A stretch of DNA of 48,435 nucleotides from an uncultured Clostridia bacterium (GCA_946555455.1 CAMNSU010000011.1:1-48435); one strand, 5' to 3'. Shown: positions 34,016 through 42,587, counted from the first letter of the stretch. Made by a program: numbers and translations. The notes: generated by a model not told the origin, from the letters alone.

Positions 34016-36190
34016 ATGTCAGTCAAAATAGCGCTTGCCGGAAACCCAAACAGCGGCAAGACCACGTTGTTTAACGCCCTGACGGGCAGCAGCCAGCATG
34101 TTGGCAACTGGCCGGGCGTGACGGTGGAGAAAAAAGAAGGAAAAATCAAAGGACAAGCGGACGTCCGGCTGGTAGACTTGCCGGGCATATATTCCCTGTC
34201 GCCCTATACCTTAGAGGAGGTAGTCGCGCGCGACTACTTGACGAAAGAGCGTCCGGATGCTATCATTAATATTGTAGACGGCAGCAACATTGAACGGAAC
34301 TTGTATTTAACCACGCAGGTCATGGAGCTGGGGATTCCGGTGATTGTTGCGCTGAACATGATGGATGTGGTGCGGAAAAACGGAGATATCATTGATGTGA
34401 AAAAACTGTCCGCCGCGCTGGGCTGTGAAGTTGTGGAAATTTCCGCGCTCCGCGGCACAGGCGTGGCAGAAATTGCGAAAAAGGCAGCGGCACTGGCAAG
34501 CAGCGGTAAACAAACGCCGCCGCAGCATACATTCAATGAAGTGGTGGAAGCGGCGTTACATACCCTTGCGGATTTGCTTCCGGCGGATATCAAGCCGGAG
34601 CAAAAACGTTGGTATGCCGTGAAACTGTTTGAACGGGACAAAAAAGTGCTGCAAAGCGTTTCGTTGACCGCGAAAATGGAAGAAATTATCGGGTGTACCG
34701 AAGAAACGCTGGAGGACGATGCGGAAAGTATTATCACAAACGAACGGTATGAATATATCAGCGGACTGGTGCGCGGGTGTGTGCGCAAAAAACGCAAAGG
34801 GCTAAGCGTGTCCGACAAAATTGACCGCGTGGTAACCAACCGTTTTTTGGCGCTGCCGATTTTTGCGGTCGTGATGTTTCTTGTGTACTATGTATCCGTC
34901 ACGACAGTAGGCGGCTGGGCGACAGACTGGGCAAACGACGGTCTGTTCGGCGACGGATTCCATCTGTTTGGCGTTTGGATACCAGGTATTCCGGTGCTGC
35001 TGGGAAATGTGCTGGAGAAACTCGGCACGGCGGAATGGCTGAACAGCCTGATACTGGACGGTATCGTGGGCGGCGTTGGCGCGGTGCTGGGATTTGTGCC
35101 GCAAATGCTGGTGCTGTTCATTTTCCTTGCATTTTTGGAAGCCTGTGGATATATGGCACGAATCGCGTTCATTATGGATCGAATTTTCAGAAAATTCGGG
35201 CTGTCAGGTAAATCCTTTATTCCGATTCTAATCGGGACAGGGTGCGGCGTGCCAGGGGTGATGGCGTCGCGGACGATAGAAAACGACCGCGACCGGAAAA
35301 TGACCATCATCACCACCACCTTCATTCCCTGCGGCGCAAAACTGCCCATCATTGCGCTGATTGCGGGCGCATTGTTTGACGGCGCATGGTGGGTGTCGCC
35401 AAGCGCCTATTTCGTAGGCATTGCCGCGATTATCGTTTCAGGTATCATGTTGAAAAAAACAAAACTGTTTGCGGGCGACCCTGCACCGTTTGTGATGGAG
35501 CTTCCCGCATACCACTTGCCGACGGCCGGCAACGTGCTGCGCAGCATGTGGGAACGCGGCTGGTCGTTCATCAAAAAAGCAGGTACCATCATTTTGCTTT
35601 CCACCATTGTGCTGTGGTTCTTGCAAGGCTTTGGATTCGAGGATGGCGCGTTTGGCATGGTAGAGGATTTGAACAACTCTGTTTTGGCGAACGTTGGCAG
35701 CGTGATTGCCTTCCTGTTTGCGCCGCTGGGCTGGGGCGACTGGAAAGCGGCGGTTGCGGCAGTCACCGGACTGATTGCAAAAGAAAATGTCGTTGGCACG
35801 TTTGGTATCCTGTTTGGATTTGCGGAAGTTGCCGAGGACGGCGCAGAGGTTTGGGGCACATTGGCGGCAAGCTATTCCGCATTGGCGGCATATTCCTTCC
35901 TTGTGTTCAATCTGCTTTGTGCACCATGTTTTGCGGCAATTGGCGCGATAAAACGGGAGATGAACAGCGCGAAATGGACATGGTTCGCCATTGGATACCA
36001 GTGCATATTCGCCTATGTCATTTCACTTTGTATCTACCAGATTGGAAGCGTGTTTGCGGGCGGCGCGTTCGGTATTGGCACAGTCGTTGCAATTGTGTTG
36101 GCGGCAGTTTTAATCTATCTGATTTTCCGTCCCAATCCATATAAAGAAACGCTGAGCCGACGTACACAGGTGCGCAGCGTACAGGCGTGA
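34016..36190 (+). CDS. feoB: Ferrous iron transporter FeoB
   Basis: The product is 724 residues, the main Fe(II) permease of the cytoplasmic membrane. The N-terminal G domain has G1 G-N-P-N-S-G-K-T-T (about 8-16), G3 D-L-P-G-I-Y-S (about 54-60) and G4 N-M-M-D (about 113-116). A helical GDI-like region reaches about residue 265. The membrane part has two Gate motifs, with G-T-G-C-G-V-P-G near 406 and F-I-P-C-G-A-K-L-P near 437. AAGATTGGAGGAAG precedes the start. The 131-bp gap before it holds an AT-rich inverted repeat but no gene. It is regulated with feoA by the DtxR-type protein. Confidence 0.97.
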   Translation: MSVKIALAGNPNSGKTTLFNALTGSSQHVGNWPGVTVEKKEGKIKGQADVRLVDLPGIYSLSPYTLEEVVARDYLTKERPDAIINIVDGSNIERNLYLTTQVMELGIPVIVALNMMDVVRKNGDIIDVKKLSAALGCEVVEISALRGTGVAEIAKKAAALASSGKQTPPQHTFNEVVEAALHTLADLLPADIKPEQKRWYAVKLFERDKKVLQSVSLTAKMEEIIGCTEETLEDDAESIITNERYEYISGLVRGCVRKKRKGLSVSDKIDRVVTNRFLALPIFAVVMFLVYYVSVTTVGGWATDWANDGLFGDGFHLFGVWIPGIPVLLGNVLEKLGTAEWLNSLILDGIVGGVGAVLGFVPQMLVLFIFLAFLEACGYMARIAFIMDRIFRKFGLSGKSFIPILIGTGCGVPGVMASRTIENDRDRKMTIITTTFIPCGAKLPIIALIAGALFDGAWWVSPSAYFVGIAAIIVSGIMLKKTKLFAGDPAPFVMELPAYHLPTAGNVLRSMWERGWSFIKKAGTIILLSTIVLWFLQGFGFEDGAFGMVEDLNNSVLANVGSVIAFLFAPLGWGDWKAAVAAVTGLIAKENVVGTFGILFGFAEVAEDGAEVWGTLAASYSALAAYSFLVFNLLCAPCFAAIGAIKREMNSAKWTWFAIGYQCIFAYVISLCIYQIGSVFAGGAFGIGTVVAIVLAAVLIYLIFRPNPYKETLSRRTQVRSVQA

Positions 36191-36362
36191 TAAACCAGAA
36201 AGAAGGAATTAACGTGGAAAATCACGTTCATTGATTTGATTGTCCCTGCAATATTTTCGTCTTTGGCGAAAATGCAGATGGACAGTAATATCCATTATAC
36301 GCCTTATCCGCCCACGATAAGGACGTTGGGATGTTTCATTTCAATTTGTGGGCGGAAAGGCT

Positions 36363-36548
36363 ATGGATATTGCTATGTTTGCATGGTTGTCTGCCAATTT
36401 GGCAACGATTGTGATTGTGTTGCTGCTTGCAGCGGCGGTCTTTTTTGCAGCGCGGCATGTGCTGCGGACGCGCAAAGCAGGCGGATGCAGCGGGTGCAGC
36501 AGTCGGGGAAACTGCCCCCATTGCAAATCACCAAAAGACCCTGAATAA
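36363..36548 (+). CDS. FeoB-associated Cys-rich membrane protein
   Basis: This encodes 61 residues with one membrane segment (about 10-32), then a basic stretch and a cysteine cluster C-S-G-C-S-S-R-G-N-C-P-H-C. This matches the small FeoB-associated Cys-rich protein found after feoB in many Firmicutes. The role is not settled; a metal-handling partner of FeoB is usually assumed. The start at 36363 gives the membrane segment directly; GTG at 36348 is an alternative. A 172-bp spacer after feoB holds short hairpins. Confidence 0.85.
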   Translation: MDIAMFAWLSANLATIVIVLLLAAAVFFAARHVLRTRKAGGCSGCSSRGNCPHCKSPKDPE

Positions 36549-36596
36549 AGGTCGGCAGGTTAGACCTATCGTGCTCCTCTTTTATCTCTCATATAT

Positions 36597-36638
36597 AAAG
36601 AAGGCTTTTCTAACGAAAAGCCTTCTTTGTGTTTTTTT
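36597..36638 (+). terminator. feo operon terminator
   Basis: A perfect 14-bp stem (AAAGAAGGCTTTTC and complement) with a 4-nt loop is followed by GTGTTTTTTT. Confidence 0.9.
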
Positions 36639-36665
36639 GGAAATCGTCTGAGCAAACAAAAATAT

Positions 36666-37508
36666 TTATGCGTAGAGTCCCGCACGGTCGTTAATCACCA
36701 GCAAACGTAACATAGTGTCGTTCAAACCAAGCTGTCCATCGCCGTTTCCTTTGAGCCAGCCTTTATCCACCAACATTTGAATGGTCGGACGCGCCCAGTC
36801 GGGCACTTCATCAATGGTATTATAAATCATACCGGAATCACCCCCTCCACCGGCAGGGTCAGGTTTTGGATAACCATTTAGTCCGGCGGCTTTGATAATC
36901 GTAGGATAATCTTTGTATGCAACGTCGGAATCAGTGCCGGCACTTGCAATTCCGGCAATTTGCGCACTGTCTCCTGTCTGTTGTATGCCGCAGGGAATGT
37001 CCGCGGAACCGCTATAATCCGCCAACCATAAGTCGAAGTTTGTCAAACGGTTCATTTGAAATTTATTGTAGTAATAATCCAGATTGGAATAGTTCATTGC
37101 ATACCAGCCACCCTGTTCCAATTCCGTCATAAATGCGATTGCCATGTCGGTAATCAGTTCGTTGGAGGGATTCACGCCTTGCTGCTGTGCATAGGTGTCA
37201 CTGGCATATTCCCAATCAAAACTGAGCGGATAGTCAATGCGTCCTTTGTATGGTGCGGCGGCTTCCAGCAAGCACTGTGCTTCAATTCTTGCCATTTCTA
37301 CAGTGTAGGCATAGCTGAACCAATATAACCCCACATGAACGCCCGCTGCAAGTGCGCCTTCCACATTCTGTCGGAAGGTGGGGTCTAAATTTTCCAGACT
37401 TTCACCAAACCCTGCATGAATCATGGCAAAGGAAACACCGCTGTTTGCCACTTGGTTCCAATCAATGCTGCCGTCATAGTGGGATACATCAATCCCTTTG
37501 CTTGCCAT
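36666..37508 (-). CDS. GH25-family lysozyme with C-terminal binding domain
   Basis: The product is 280 residues. The GH25 muramidase domain begins at once with G-I-D-V-S-H-Y-D-G-S-I-D-W. It contains the catalytic-strand motif S-F-D-W-E-Y near 110 and spans about residues 3-210. It hydrolyses N-acetylmuramic acid linkages in peptidoglycan. The C-terminal 50 residues (V-P-D-W-A-R-P-T-I-Q then V-I-N-D-R-A-G-L-Y) resemble a short domain at the end of phage-type endolysins. No signal peptide is present with the start at 37508, which follows AAAGGAGG; a longer frame to 37691 has no ribosome site. It may be of phage origin and need a holin or lysis for release. Confidence 0.92.
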   Translation of the reverse strand: MASKGIDVSHYDGSIDWNQVANSGVSFAMIHAGFGESLENLDPTFRQNVEGALAAGVHVGLYWFSYAYTVEMARIEAQCLLEAAAPYKGRIDYPLSFDWEYASDTYAQQQGVNPSNELITDMAIAFMTELEQGGWYAMNYSNLDYYYNKFQMNRLTNFDLWLADYSGSADIPCGIQQTGDSAQIAGIASAGTDSDVAYKDYPTIIKAAGLNGYPKPDPAGGGGDSGMIYNTIDEVPDWARPTIQMLVDKGWLKGNGDGQLGLNDTMLRLLVINDRAGLYA

Positions 37509-37667
37509 TTGGATTGCCTCCTTTAGATAAAATCTCCATATGCCCGTCCATGGGACAAAAGGCTTCATTCCGATTCTAGTATATGCAGAGGGATGGGTGC
37601 GTGTGCAGACGATAGAAATGGGCAGAAATAAAGAAAAAACGAGACGGACAAAACAGTTGCTATAAAA

Positions 37668-37701
37668 AAACACCACTATGCACTTTTGCATAGTGGTGTT
37701 T
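37668..37701 (-). terminator. Terminator of the aldolase-like gene
   Basis: A perfect 15-bp stem (AAACACCACTATGCA and complement) with a 4-nt loop is followed by a T-run on the minus strand. Confidence 0.9.
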
Positions 37702-37711
37702 GGGTATCGGC

Positions 37712-38689
37712 TTAAAAGTTGTCCAGTAATGATTTATAAAATTCGCAGTAGTCGCTGCGTCCGTCTGCTGTAAAGGACATTGCTTCGCGGGGGTGGAGAT
37801 TTAGCTGACCGGTGAACATATATTGCAAATCATATCCCCAAACAACGCCTTGTTCTTTCAACGGCAGCATATATTTTTCAATAAACGTCAAAAGACTGTA
37901 GAGATTATATTTTGGATTTTTTAGGAATCCGAGCAATAGTTCCATTGCACAGTTTCCAGCGCCGCGTCCCATGCCCTGCGCTGTTGCGTCCAGATAGGAA
38001 ACACCGTAGGACAGTGTTTCAATGGTATTTGCAAACGCCAGATTTTGATTGTTATGCGCATGGAACCCAATTTTTTTGTCTGTTTTTTCCGCTGCGGCAA
38101 TATAGGTTTTGGCGAGCGTTGAAGCATTCTCAGGGTATAACGACCCATAGCTGTCCACCAGATAAATGACGTCAACACTGGAATTGCACAACATTTCCAA
38201 CGCCTGTTCCACCTGATCCAAGTTTGCACCGGAAATTGCCATGATATTACATGTGGTTTCATAACCCAATTCATGGAAATATTCAATCATTTCAATTGCC
38301 GCAGGTATCTGGTGAATATAGCAGGCAACGCGTATCATGTCAATAACGCTTTCGCTTCTGGGCAGAAAATCCGTTTTAAAATCGCATCTGCCAACGTCTG
38401 CCATAACGGCGATTTTCATATCGGAAATGTTGTCGCCCACAATCGCGCGGATATCTTCTTCATCACAAAATTTCCATTTCCCGAAATCTTCTACATTGAA
38501 CAGGTTTTTGCTCGCTTTATAGCCAAATTCCATATAGTCTACGCCGCTTTTGATGTTTGTTTTATAAAGCTCTGTCACAAATTCATCTGTAAACTCAAAA
38601 TTGTTACAAAGTCCACCGTCTCTGATGGTTGCGTCAAGAACCTTGACATCGTCCCTGACCTCCATTAAATTTCCTTTTCTAGCTTCCAT
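37712..38689 (-). CDS. DRE-TIM metallolyase, 4-hydroxy-2-oxovalerate aldolase-like
   Basis: This encodes 325 residues with a TIM barrel of the HMG-CoA lyase/aldolase family. The first strand carries L-D-A-T-I-R-D-G-G (about 19-27), the Arg-Asp signature of this group. The metal-binding G-F-H-A-H-N-N appears near 205, and G-x-G-x-G-A-G-N follows near 235. Relatives cleave or form C-C bonds of 2-oxo acids using Mg2+ or Mn2+. The substrate cannot be told. AAAGGAGTC precedes the start, and a perfect-consensus promoter lies 90 bp upstream. No partner dehydrogenase is adjacent. It sits between a lysozyme and a polysaccharide lyase, so a role in sugar-acid breakdown is possible but unproven. Confidence 0.85.
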   Translation of the reverse strand: MEARKGNLMEVRDDVKVLDATIRDGGLCNNFEFTDEFVTELYKTNIKSGVDYMEFGYKASKNLFNVEDFGKWKFCDEEDIRAIVGDNISDMKIAVMADVGRCDFKTDFLPRSESVIDMIRVACYIHQIPAAIEMIEYFHELGYETTCNIMAISGANLDQVEQALEMLCNSSVDVIYLVDSYGSLYPENASTLAKTYIAAAEKTDKKIGFHAHNNQNLAFANTIETLSYGVSYLDATAQGMGRGAGNCAMELLLGFLKNPKYNLYSLLTFIEKYMLPLKEQGVVWGYDLQYMFTGQLNLHPREAMSFTADGRSDYCEFYKSLLDNF

Positions 38690-38777
38690 TTGCCTGACTC
38701 CTTTGGTTAAAGCAAAAAATCAGCGAACACCACATGGGATTTCGTTTTTATTTGCTTATGCGTTTTTTTGTTTTTCT

Positions 38778-38806
38778 ATTATAGCACCATTGGGCCGTTT
38801 TGTCAA
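38778..38806 (-). promoter_or_regulatory. Consensus promoter of the aldolase-like gene
   Basis: Read on the minus strand: TTGACA (38801-38806), 17 bp, TATAAT (38778-38783), a perfect housekeeping promoter. Confidence 0.85.
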
Positions 38807-38855
38807 ATCAGCCGCGGCGCGTCCTCACTGAATTTAATTCCCTCAGCCGATAAAT

Positions 38856-38895
38856 AAAAAAGAATGCTGCCCGAAAAAATGGCGCATTCTTTTTT
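38856..38895 (-). terminator. Terminator of the second lyase gene
   Basis: A 12-bp stem (AAAAAAGAATGC and complement) with a 16-nt loop and T-runs lies 30 bp after the lyase stop codon. Confidence 0.8.
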
Positions 38896-38925
38896 ATTTC
38901 TATTGGATTCCCTTATGCCTATGCT

Positions 38926-41682
38926 TCATTGCTGGTGCACCGTTTCTGTCCACTGCGCAGCCGGCAAAATGGGAACCATATTTTCATCCCATAGATATGA
39001 TTTAATAGTTACACGATCGGTTGTTTGCGGCAGCATCACCTCTGCCTGCGCCATACTGAATTCTGCACCTGCCGGCACAAGCGGTGTCACAACCATTTTT
39101 AAAAGTGTTGGTCTTTTAGAAATGGTTTGTGTATTTTTTGTAGTATCCTGTTGTACTACTGTGATAAGCTGTGCATTTTCTGTCCTTGGCGCAAAGACTG
39201 ATACGGTATAGGATTTTCCAGGAGTAAGCTCTGTTTCGTCATTGGAAATGCGTATAGCAAACGGTTTCAGTTCTCCAAAGGCAATCTGTGGAACGCGCAG
39301 TGTCACCTCGCCCGGCATTTCAAAAGTCGGATGGAAATTACGTACTGCACTGCCGTTTTGCAGTATATAACCTGCATCGTTGTTCAAGCGTACTTCTTTT
39401 CCTTGTATTTCTGTCAATTTATGCCCCACATTTGTTCCGTCTCCGAATGTTTCCATGCACCAACATCCCTGTAAGCTTTGCGATAATTCTTTTTCAAGTG
39501 TAAGTGTATCTCCCTGTACAGCGGTCACTCCTGTTACAACATCCGGTGCAGCAACAATTGCTGCATCAACCGTAGAAATACTGCCTTCACCGTATACATA
39601 ACCCCACAGAATTTTACCGCTCGCCTTCTCCCGTCGGAGCGCTGCTGTTCCCGCACTGAATTTTATCCCCTGCCACTGCTGTGTTGCCAAGCTGTCCGAC
39701 ACATAAATCCAGTCCTCCATATCTCCTAAATCCACAATTGCCAATGCCGCAGCAGGATTTGAATCAAATGTTTTCCACTGCACATTTTGCACCTTTGCTG
39801 TTTGGTCTCTGCGCGTTCCTTCATAGACTGCCCCGAATACCGTGATATCGTCAGGATTTACGCTGCGCCGCTGATATAAGTGCGGCGGCTGCACATCGCT
39901 ATGACGCATACCTGGCATACTTGATAGTGCATACTCGCTCTTCGGCACACCTTTGAGAAACATTTGCAAACTGCTGCCGCTTGTCTGTCCCATCCAAACC
40001 ATATGCGCGCCGTTTTCAAAGCTTCCTCTTTTTGCTTCGGTAAACAGCTTTTGTCCCGGCATCAGTCCTTGTTTCCCCTCCGACTGCAGCGCTGTCCCTA
40101 GATCCTGCGCCTCACGGTCAACAGGTGCGTCTGATATTACTTCCATCGCTTCATCTTCACTGCCGCGCAAAAAATTCTCATGCACAGCGCCGCCCTGCAG
40201 CCGCTGGACATCCAACATATAAGAACGTTCCTCGTCTAGCTTCACGGTCATTAACAAACGGCGGTTTTCTTCATTTTCCTGTTCCAGCGGCATTAGCTGC
40301 CGTGTCTCTATCAGTTGTATCATACCATCAGATGCTGTTCCATCGTCATAAGCGATCAGCGCCGGTCTGGTATATTTCCCTGTTAAGGTGTTATAGTTTG
40401 GTGTGTTCTGTGCCGTAATCCATGCATTATTATGTGCCACCACACTCATATGAAAAAATCGGTTGGGCTCCTTTCCTGCTACCGGATAACCGCCATCCGG
40501 AAGCAATTCCACGCCGCCCGCCCAATAGGTCATTGCCAAATAATTTCCGTGTCCGTGACCGCCGCTATACGGCAAACCGGCTGCCACAGGCGGAAACAAA
40601 AGCGCTGTCTGCTGTGCATCTCTTGTTGTTCCATGTACCATCGTATACAACCCAAAATGGTTTAGCTCCACATTGTTTAAATACTGTGCCTGAATTGCTC
40701 TATCCGGATCGGCTGTGCCGCTGGGATGGGTATCATGCATTGCCATAACAGTCCCGTTTGGATATTTGGTGTTTTCAATGACACTTTGCGCTTTCACAAT
40801 AATCGGCCAACGTTCCCGTAAATTTTTTTGCGGCAGCTTCAAACCGAGCAGTTCGTCAACATATTCCTCTGAATCTCTCCATGTTTCAATTAACTGCACT
40901 GCCTCCAAACAATTCCCCAGCAGCTGTTGTCCATAGGAGGTGGTACCCTCACTCCACATACCGTCGGCATACCATTGACTTGGGGCAAGTGCACTGTCCG
41001 TTAACATAATCGCATACCGTATCAGTTCAGGATCCTGCAAAATATATGCAGTCCCTGCCAGATGTTTAATGGCATATCCCCCCAAATTATTGATGTATTT
41101 CCCATTATTTTCGTCATACATTCTCTGACAAACTTTTCTAAAATAAGTCTCTGCCAATGCACGGGTATCCGCTGCATATTCCACGTTCAGTGTTTTAAAT
41201 ACATTGCTGTTATAAATCAAGTCATATGCCATCACTAAGTAAGCCGGAATAAGATTTGACATATCGCCAAACCCGCCCTGATTTTCCATGACAGAGATTT
41301 TCTCATAGTTTTTCGCACTTAGCACAATGACATGCGCTGCTTTCTGGGCGATATCCGCGCCGCCTTCCGCTGCATATATCTGTGCCAGCCGCGCCACATC
41401 CTTTTCATAGGCGGGACGGCTGTATGGCGTCGCCGGAAGCATCATCTGCACAGACTGTGCATACTGCTCCACAGTCATATCTAAAGCGCCCTGTACAGCC
41501 GCGCGCTTCACTGCCATATCTCTTTCACGAATAATATCGCGTGCACTGTAGGGTAACATACCATTATAGACCGTCTCTCCCATCGGATGCTGTACAGCCG
41601 TTTGTACTTGTAATTCCGCTGCAGCCGGCAGACAAGCGCAAAGTACCGCCGTCGCACATAATAAACAAATCCATTTTTTCAT
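38926..41682 (-). CDS. Second heparinase II/III-like polysaccharide lyase, paralog of 29558-32608
   Basis: The product is 918 residues with a signal peptide (cleavage near P-A-A-A, about residue 22). It aligns along almost its whole length with the C-terminal three quarters of the lyase at 29558-32608. Shared blocks include A-D-G-M-W-S-E-G-T, M-A-M-H-D-T-H or its equivalent, H-F-G-(L/F)-Y and L-L-P-D-G-G-Y. It lacks the stalk domain, so it may be freely secreted. The central motif reads G-H-G-H-G-N-Y-L where the paralog has G-H-Y-H-G-D-F-L, a D-to-N change at a conserved position. It is transcribed alone from the promoter at 41777-41805. A uronate-containing glycan is the likely substrate class. 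Confidence 0.8.
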   Translation of the reverse strand: MKKWICLLCATAVLCACLPAAAELQVQTAVQHPMGETVYNGMLPYSARDIIRERDMAVKRAAVQGALDMTVEQYAQSVQMMLPATPYSRPAYEKDVARLAQIYAAEGGADIAQKAAHVIVLSAKNYEKISVMENQGGFGDMSNLIPAYLVMAYDLIYNSNVFKTLNVEYAADTRALAETYFRKVCQRMYDENNGKYINNLGGYAIKHLAGTAYILQDPELIRYAIMLTDSALAPSQWYADGMWSEGTTSYGQQLLGNCLEAVQLIETWRDSEEYVDELLGLKLPQKNLRERWPIIVKAQSVIENTKYPNGTVMAMHDTHPSGTADPDRAIQAQYLNNVELNHFGLYTMVHGTTRDAQQTALLFPPVAAGLPYSGGHGHGNYLAMTYWAGGVELLPDGGYPVAGKEPNRFFHMSVVAHNNAWITAQNTPNYNTLTGKYTRPALIAYDDGTASDGMIQLIETRQLMPLEQENEENRRLLMTVKLDEERSYMLDVQRLQGGAVHENFLRGSEDEAMEVISDAPVDREAQDLGTALQSEGKQGLMPGQKLFTEAKRGSFENGAHMVWMGQTSGSSLQMFLKGVPKSEYALSSMPGMRHSDVQPPHLYQRRSVNPDDITVFGAVYEGTRRDQTAKVQNVQWKTFDSNPAAALAIVDLGDMEDWIYVSDSLATQQWQGIKFSAGTAALRREKASGKILWGYVYGEGSISTVDAAIVAAPDVVTGVTAVQGDTLTLEKELSQSLQGCWCMETFGDGTNVGHKLTEIQGKEVRLNNDAGYILQNGSAVRNFHPTFEMPGEVTLRVPQIAFGELKPFAIRISNDETELTPGKSYTVSVFAPRTENAQLITVVQQDTTKNTQTISKRPTLLKMVVTPLVPAGAEFSMAQAEVMLPQTTDRVTIKSYLWDENMVPILPAAQWTETVHQQ

Positions 41683-41776
41683 TGTATTCCTCCACTCATT
41701 GCAAACTATTGTTGCCCCTGCTCCCCAGAGTCACTATCTGCTATACGCTGGTGTTCCATTTTATTTTTACATATTT

Positions 41777-41805
41777 ATTATAAGGCAATTATGATGCACG
41801 TGCAA
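41777..41805 (-). promoter_or_regulatory. Promoter of the second lyase gene with palindrome
   Basis: Read on the minus strand: TTGCAC (41800-41805), 17 bp, TATAAT (41777-41782). The perfect palindrome TGCACGTGCA (41795-41804) overlaps the -35 box and is a possible operator. The rest of 41683-42005 is AT-rich, with a short hairpin near 41895-41915 and no gene. Confidence 0.65.
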
Positions 41806-42005
41806 CCTACAAAAAAGCAACATAACCAACAAATTTAACACTAAATTTTGTCTATACGGTATTGATAACAACCTGAAAAGGGCATTTCAACGGCACACCT
41901 CTAAAAAGGTGTAACCGGCGCTAAAGCTGCCTACTGCTTTAATTTTCGCACAGCAATATATTCTACCTGTATTACCGGTCGCAGTAAAATTTTTAAGATA
42001 CCCCC

Positions 42006-42034
42006 TTGACTATTTTCTCATGTTGTGCTATTAT
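42006..42034 (+). promoter_or_regulatory. tRNA-Ala promoter
   Basis: TTGACT (42006-42011), 17 bp, TATTAT (42029-42034), 13 bp before the mature tRNA 5' end. Confidence 0.75.
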
Positions 42035-42046
42035 AAATATTGATAT

Positions 42047-42122
42047 GGGGATATAGCTCAGCTGGGAGAGCGCGTGGTTCGCAATCACGAGGTCAGGGGT
42101 TCGATCCCCCTTATCTCCACCA
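42047..42122 (+). tRNA. tRNA-Ala (anticodon CGC), CCA encoded
   Basis: The 76-nt sequence folds as a complete cloverleaf. The acceptor stem GGGGATA/TATCTCC has the G3-U70 wobble pair that identifies alanine tRNAs. The D arm is GCTC...GAGC. The anticodon arm CGTGG-TTCGCAA-TCACG gives anticodon CGC for codon GCG. The T arm holds GGTTCGATCC, and CCA is encoded. GCG codons are frequent in the neighbouring genes such as addBA. Confidence 0.96.
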
Positions 42123-42125
42123 AAT

Positions 42126-42166
42126 AAAAAAGAATGTACCAAAAAAGTGGTACATTCTTTTTTTAT
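42126..42166 (+). terminator. tRNA terminator
   Basis: A perfect 15-bp stem (AAAAAAGAATGTACC and complement) is followed by a T-run. Almost the same hairpin occurs again at 42528-42564. Confidence 0.9.
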
Positions 42167-42310
42167 TAATCGAATAAGGGGGGACGAACCCTGTGAGGGT
42201 ACGCCGCGGTATAAAAAAGCCGCCAGTGGCGGTTTTTTCGCGGCGTGGTGCGACGCCCGGTACCGGAGCGCAGCGAACGGTGGGCTAGCACGCAGACGCA
42301 ACAGCGGCTG

Positions 42311-42328
42311 TCCCCCTTATCTCCACCA
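42311..42328 (+). repeat. Displaced copy of the tRNA-Ala 3' end
   Basis: TCCCCCTTATCTCCACCA is identical to the last 18 nt of the tRNA (42105-42122), 206 bp downstream in the same orientation. No tRNA body precedes it. It is either the outer site of a nearly lost integrated element or the remnant of a second tRNA gene. The surrounding 42167-42410 holds GC-rich inverted repeats and no gene. Confidence 0.7.
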
Positions 42329-42410
42329 CGTCGGAGCAAAGGAAAGCTTTGCTCCGTTTTTCTTTATCAAGAAAAACATCCGCCCGCATCCTTGCTCCTC
42401 CTTTTTCCCA

Positions 42411-42482
42411 CAAAAGCTTTGCTTTTGCGGGAGCCTGTCCCCCCTCTGTCGGCAAAGCCGACATCTCCCCCCAAGGGGAGAA
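42411..42482. repeat. Interspersed hairpin repeat, copy 3
   Basis: A CAAAAGC-TTT-GCTTTTG hairpin (42411-42427) is followed by CCTCTGTCGGC-AAA-GCCGAC (hairpin 42448-42462) and then TCTCCCC...GGGGAGA (42464-42482). The CCTCYGT-hairpin-CTCCC order is shared with 44951-44994 and, more loosely, with 1-46 and 8645-8690. Confidence 0.55.
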
Positions 42483-42527
42483 TGCAGATGTGGTAGTTGG
42501 CGTCTAAACCGTTCGGCTCTTAGAAAT

Positions 42528-42564
42528 AAAAAGAATGTACCCAAAATGGTACATTCTTTTTTTA
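42528..42564. terminator. Terminator of the histidine kinase gene
   Basis: A 14-bp stem (AAAAAGAATGTACC and complement) with a 6-nt loop and T-runs on both sides. It serves the kinase gene read on the minus strand and nearly duplicates the tRNA terminator. Confidence 0.85.
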
Positions 42565-42587
42565 TTTTAGTGGACAACATAAAGCCC

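Noticed and set aside
37509-37691. N-terminal extension of the GH25 lysozyme by 61 residues
   Set aside because: It has no ribosome site, and the conserved domain starts immediately after the ATG at 37508, which has AAAGGAGG upstream.
41993-42301. Minus-strand open frame of 102 codons containing G-D-R-T-P-D-L
   Set aside because: It reads through the antisense of the tRNA-Ala gene and its terminator. This is a familiar artefact frame, with no ribosome site or protein features.
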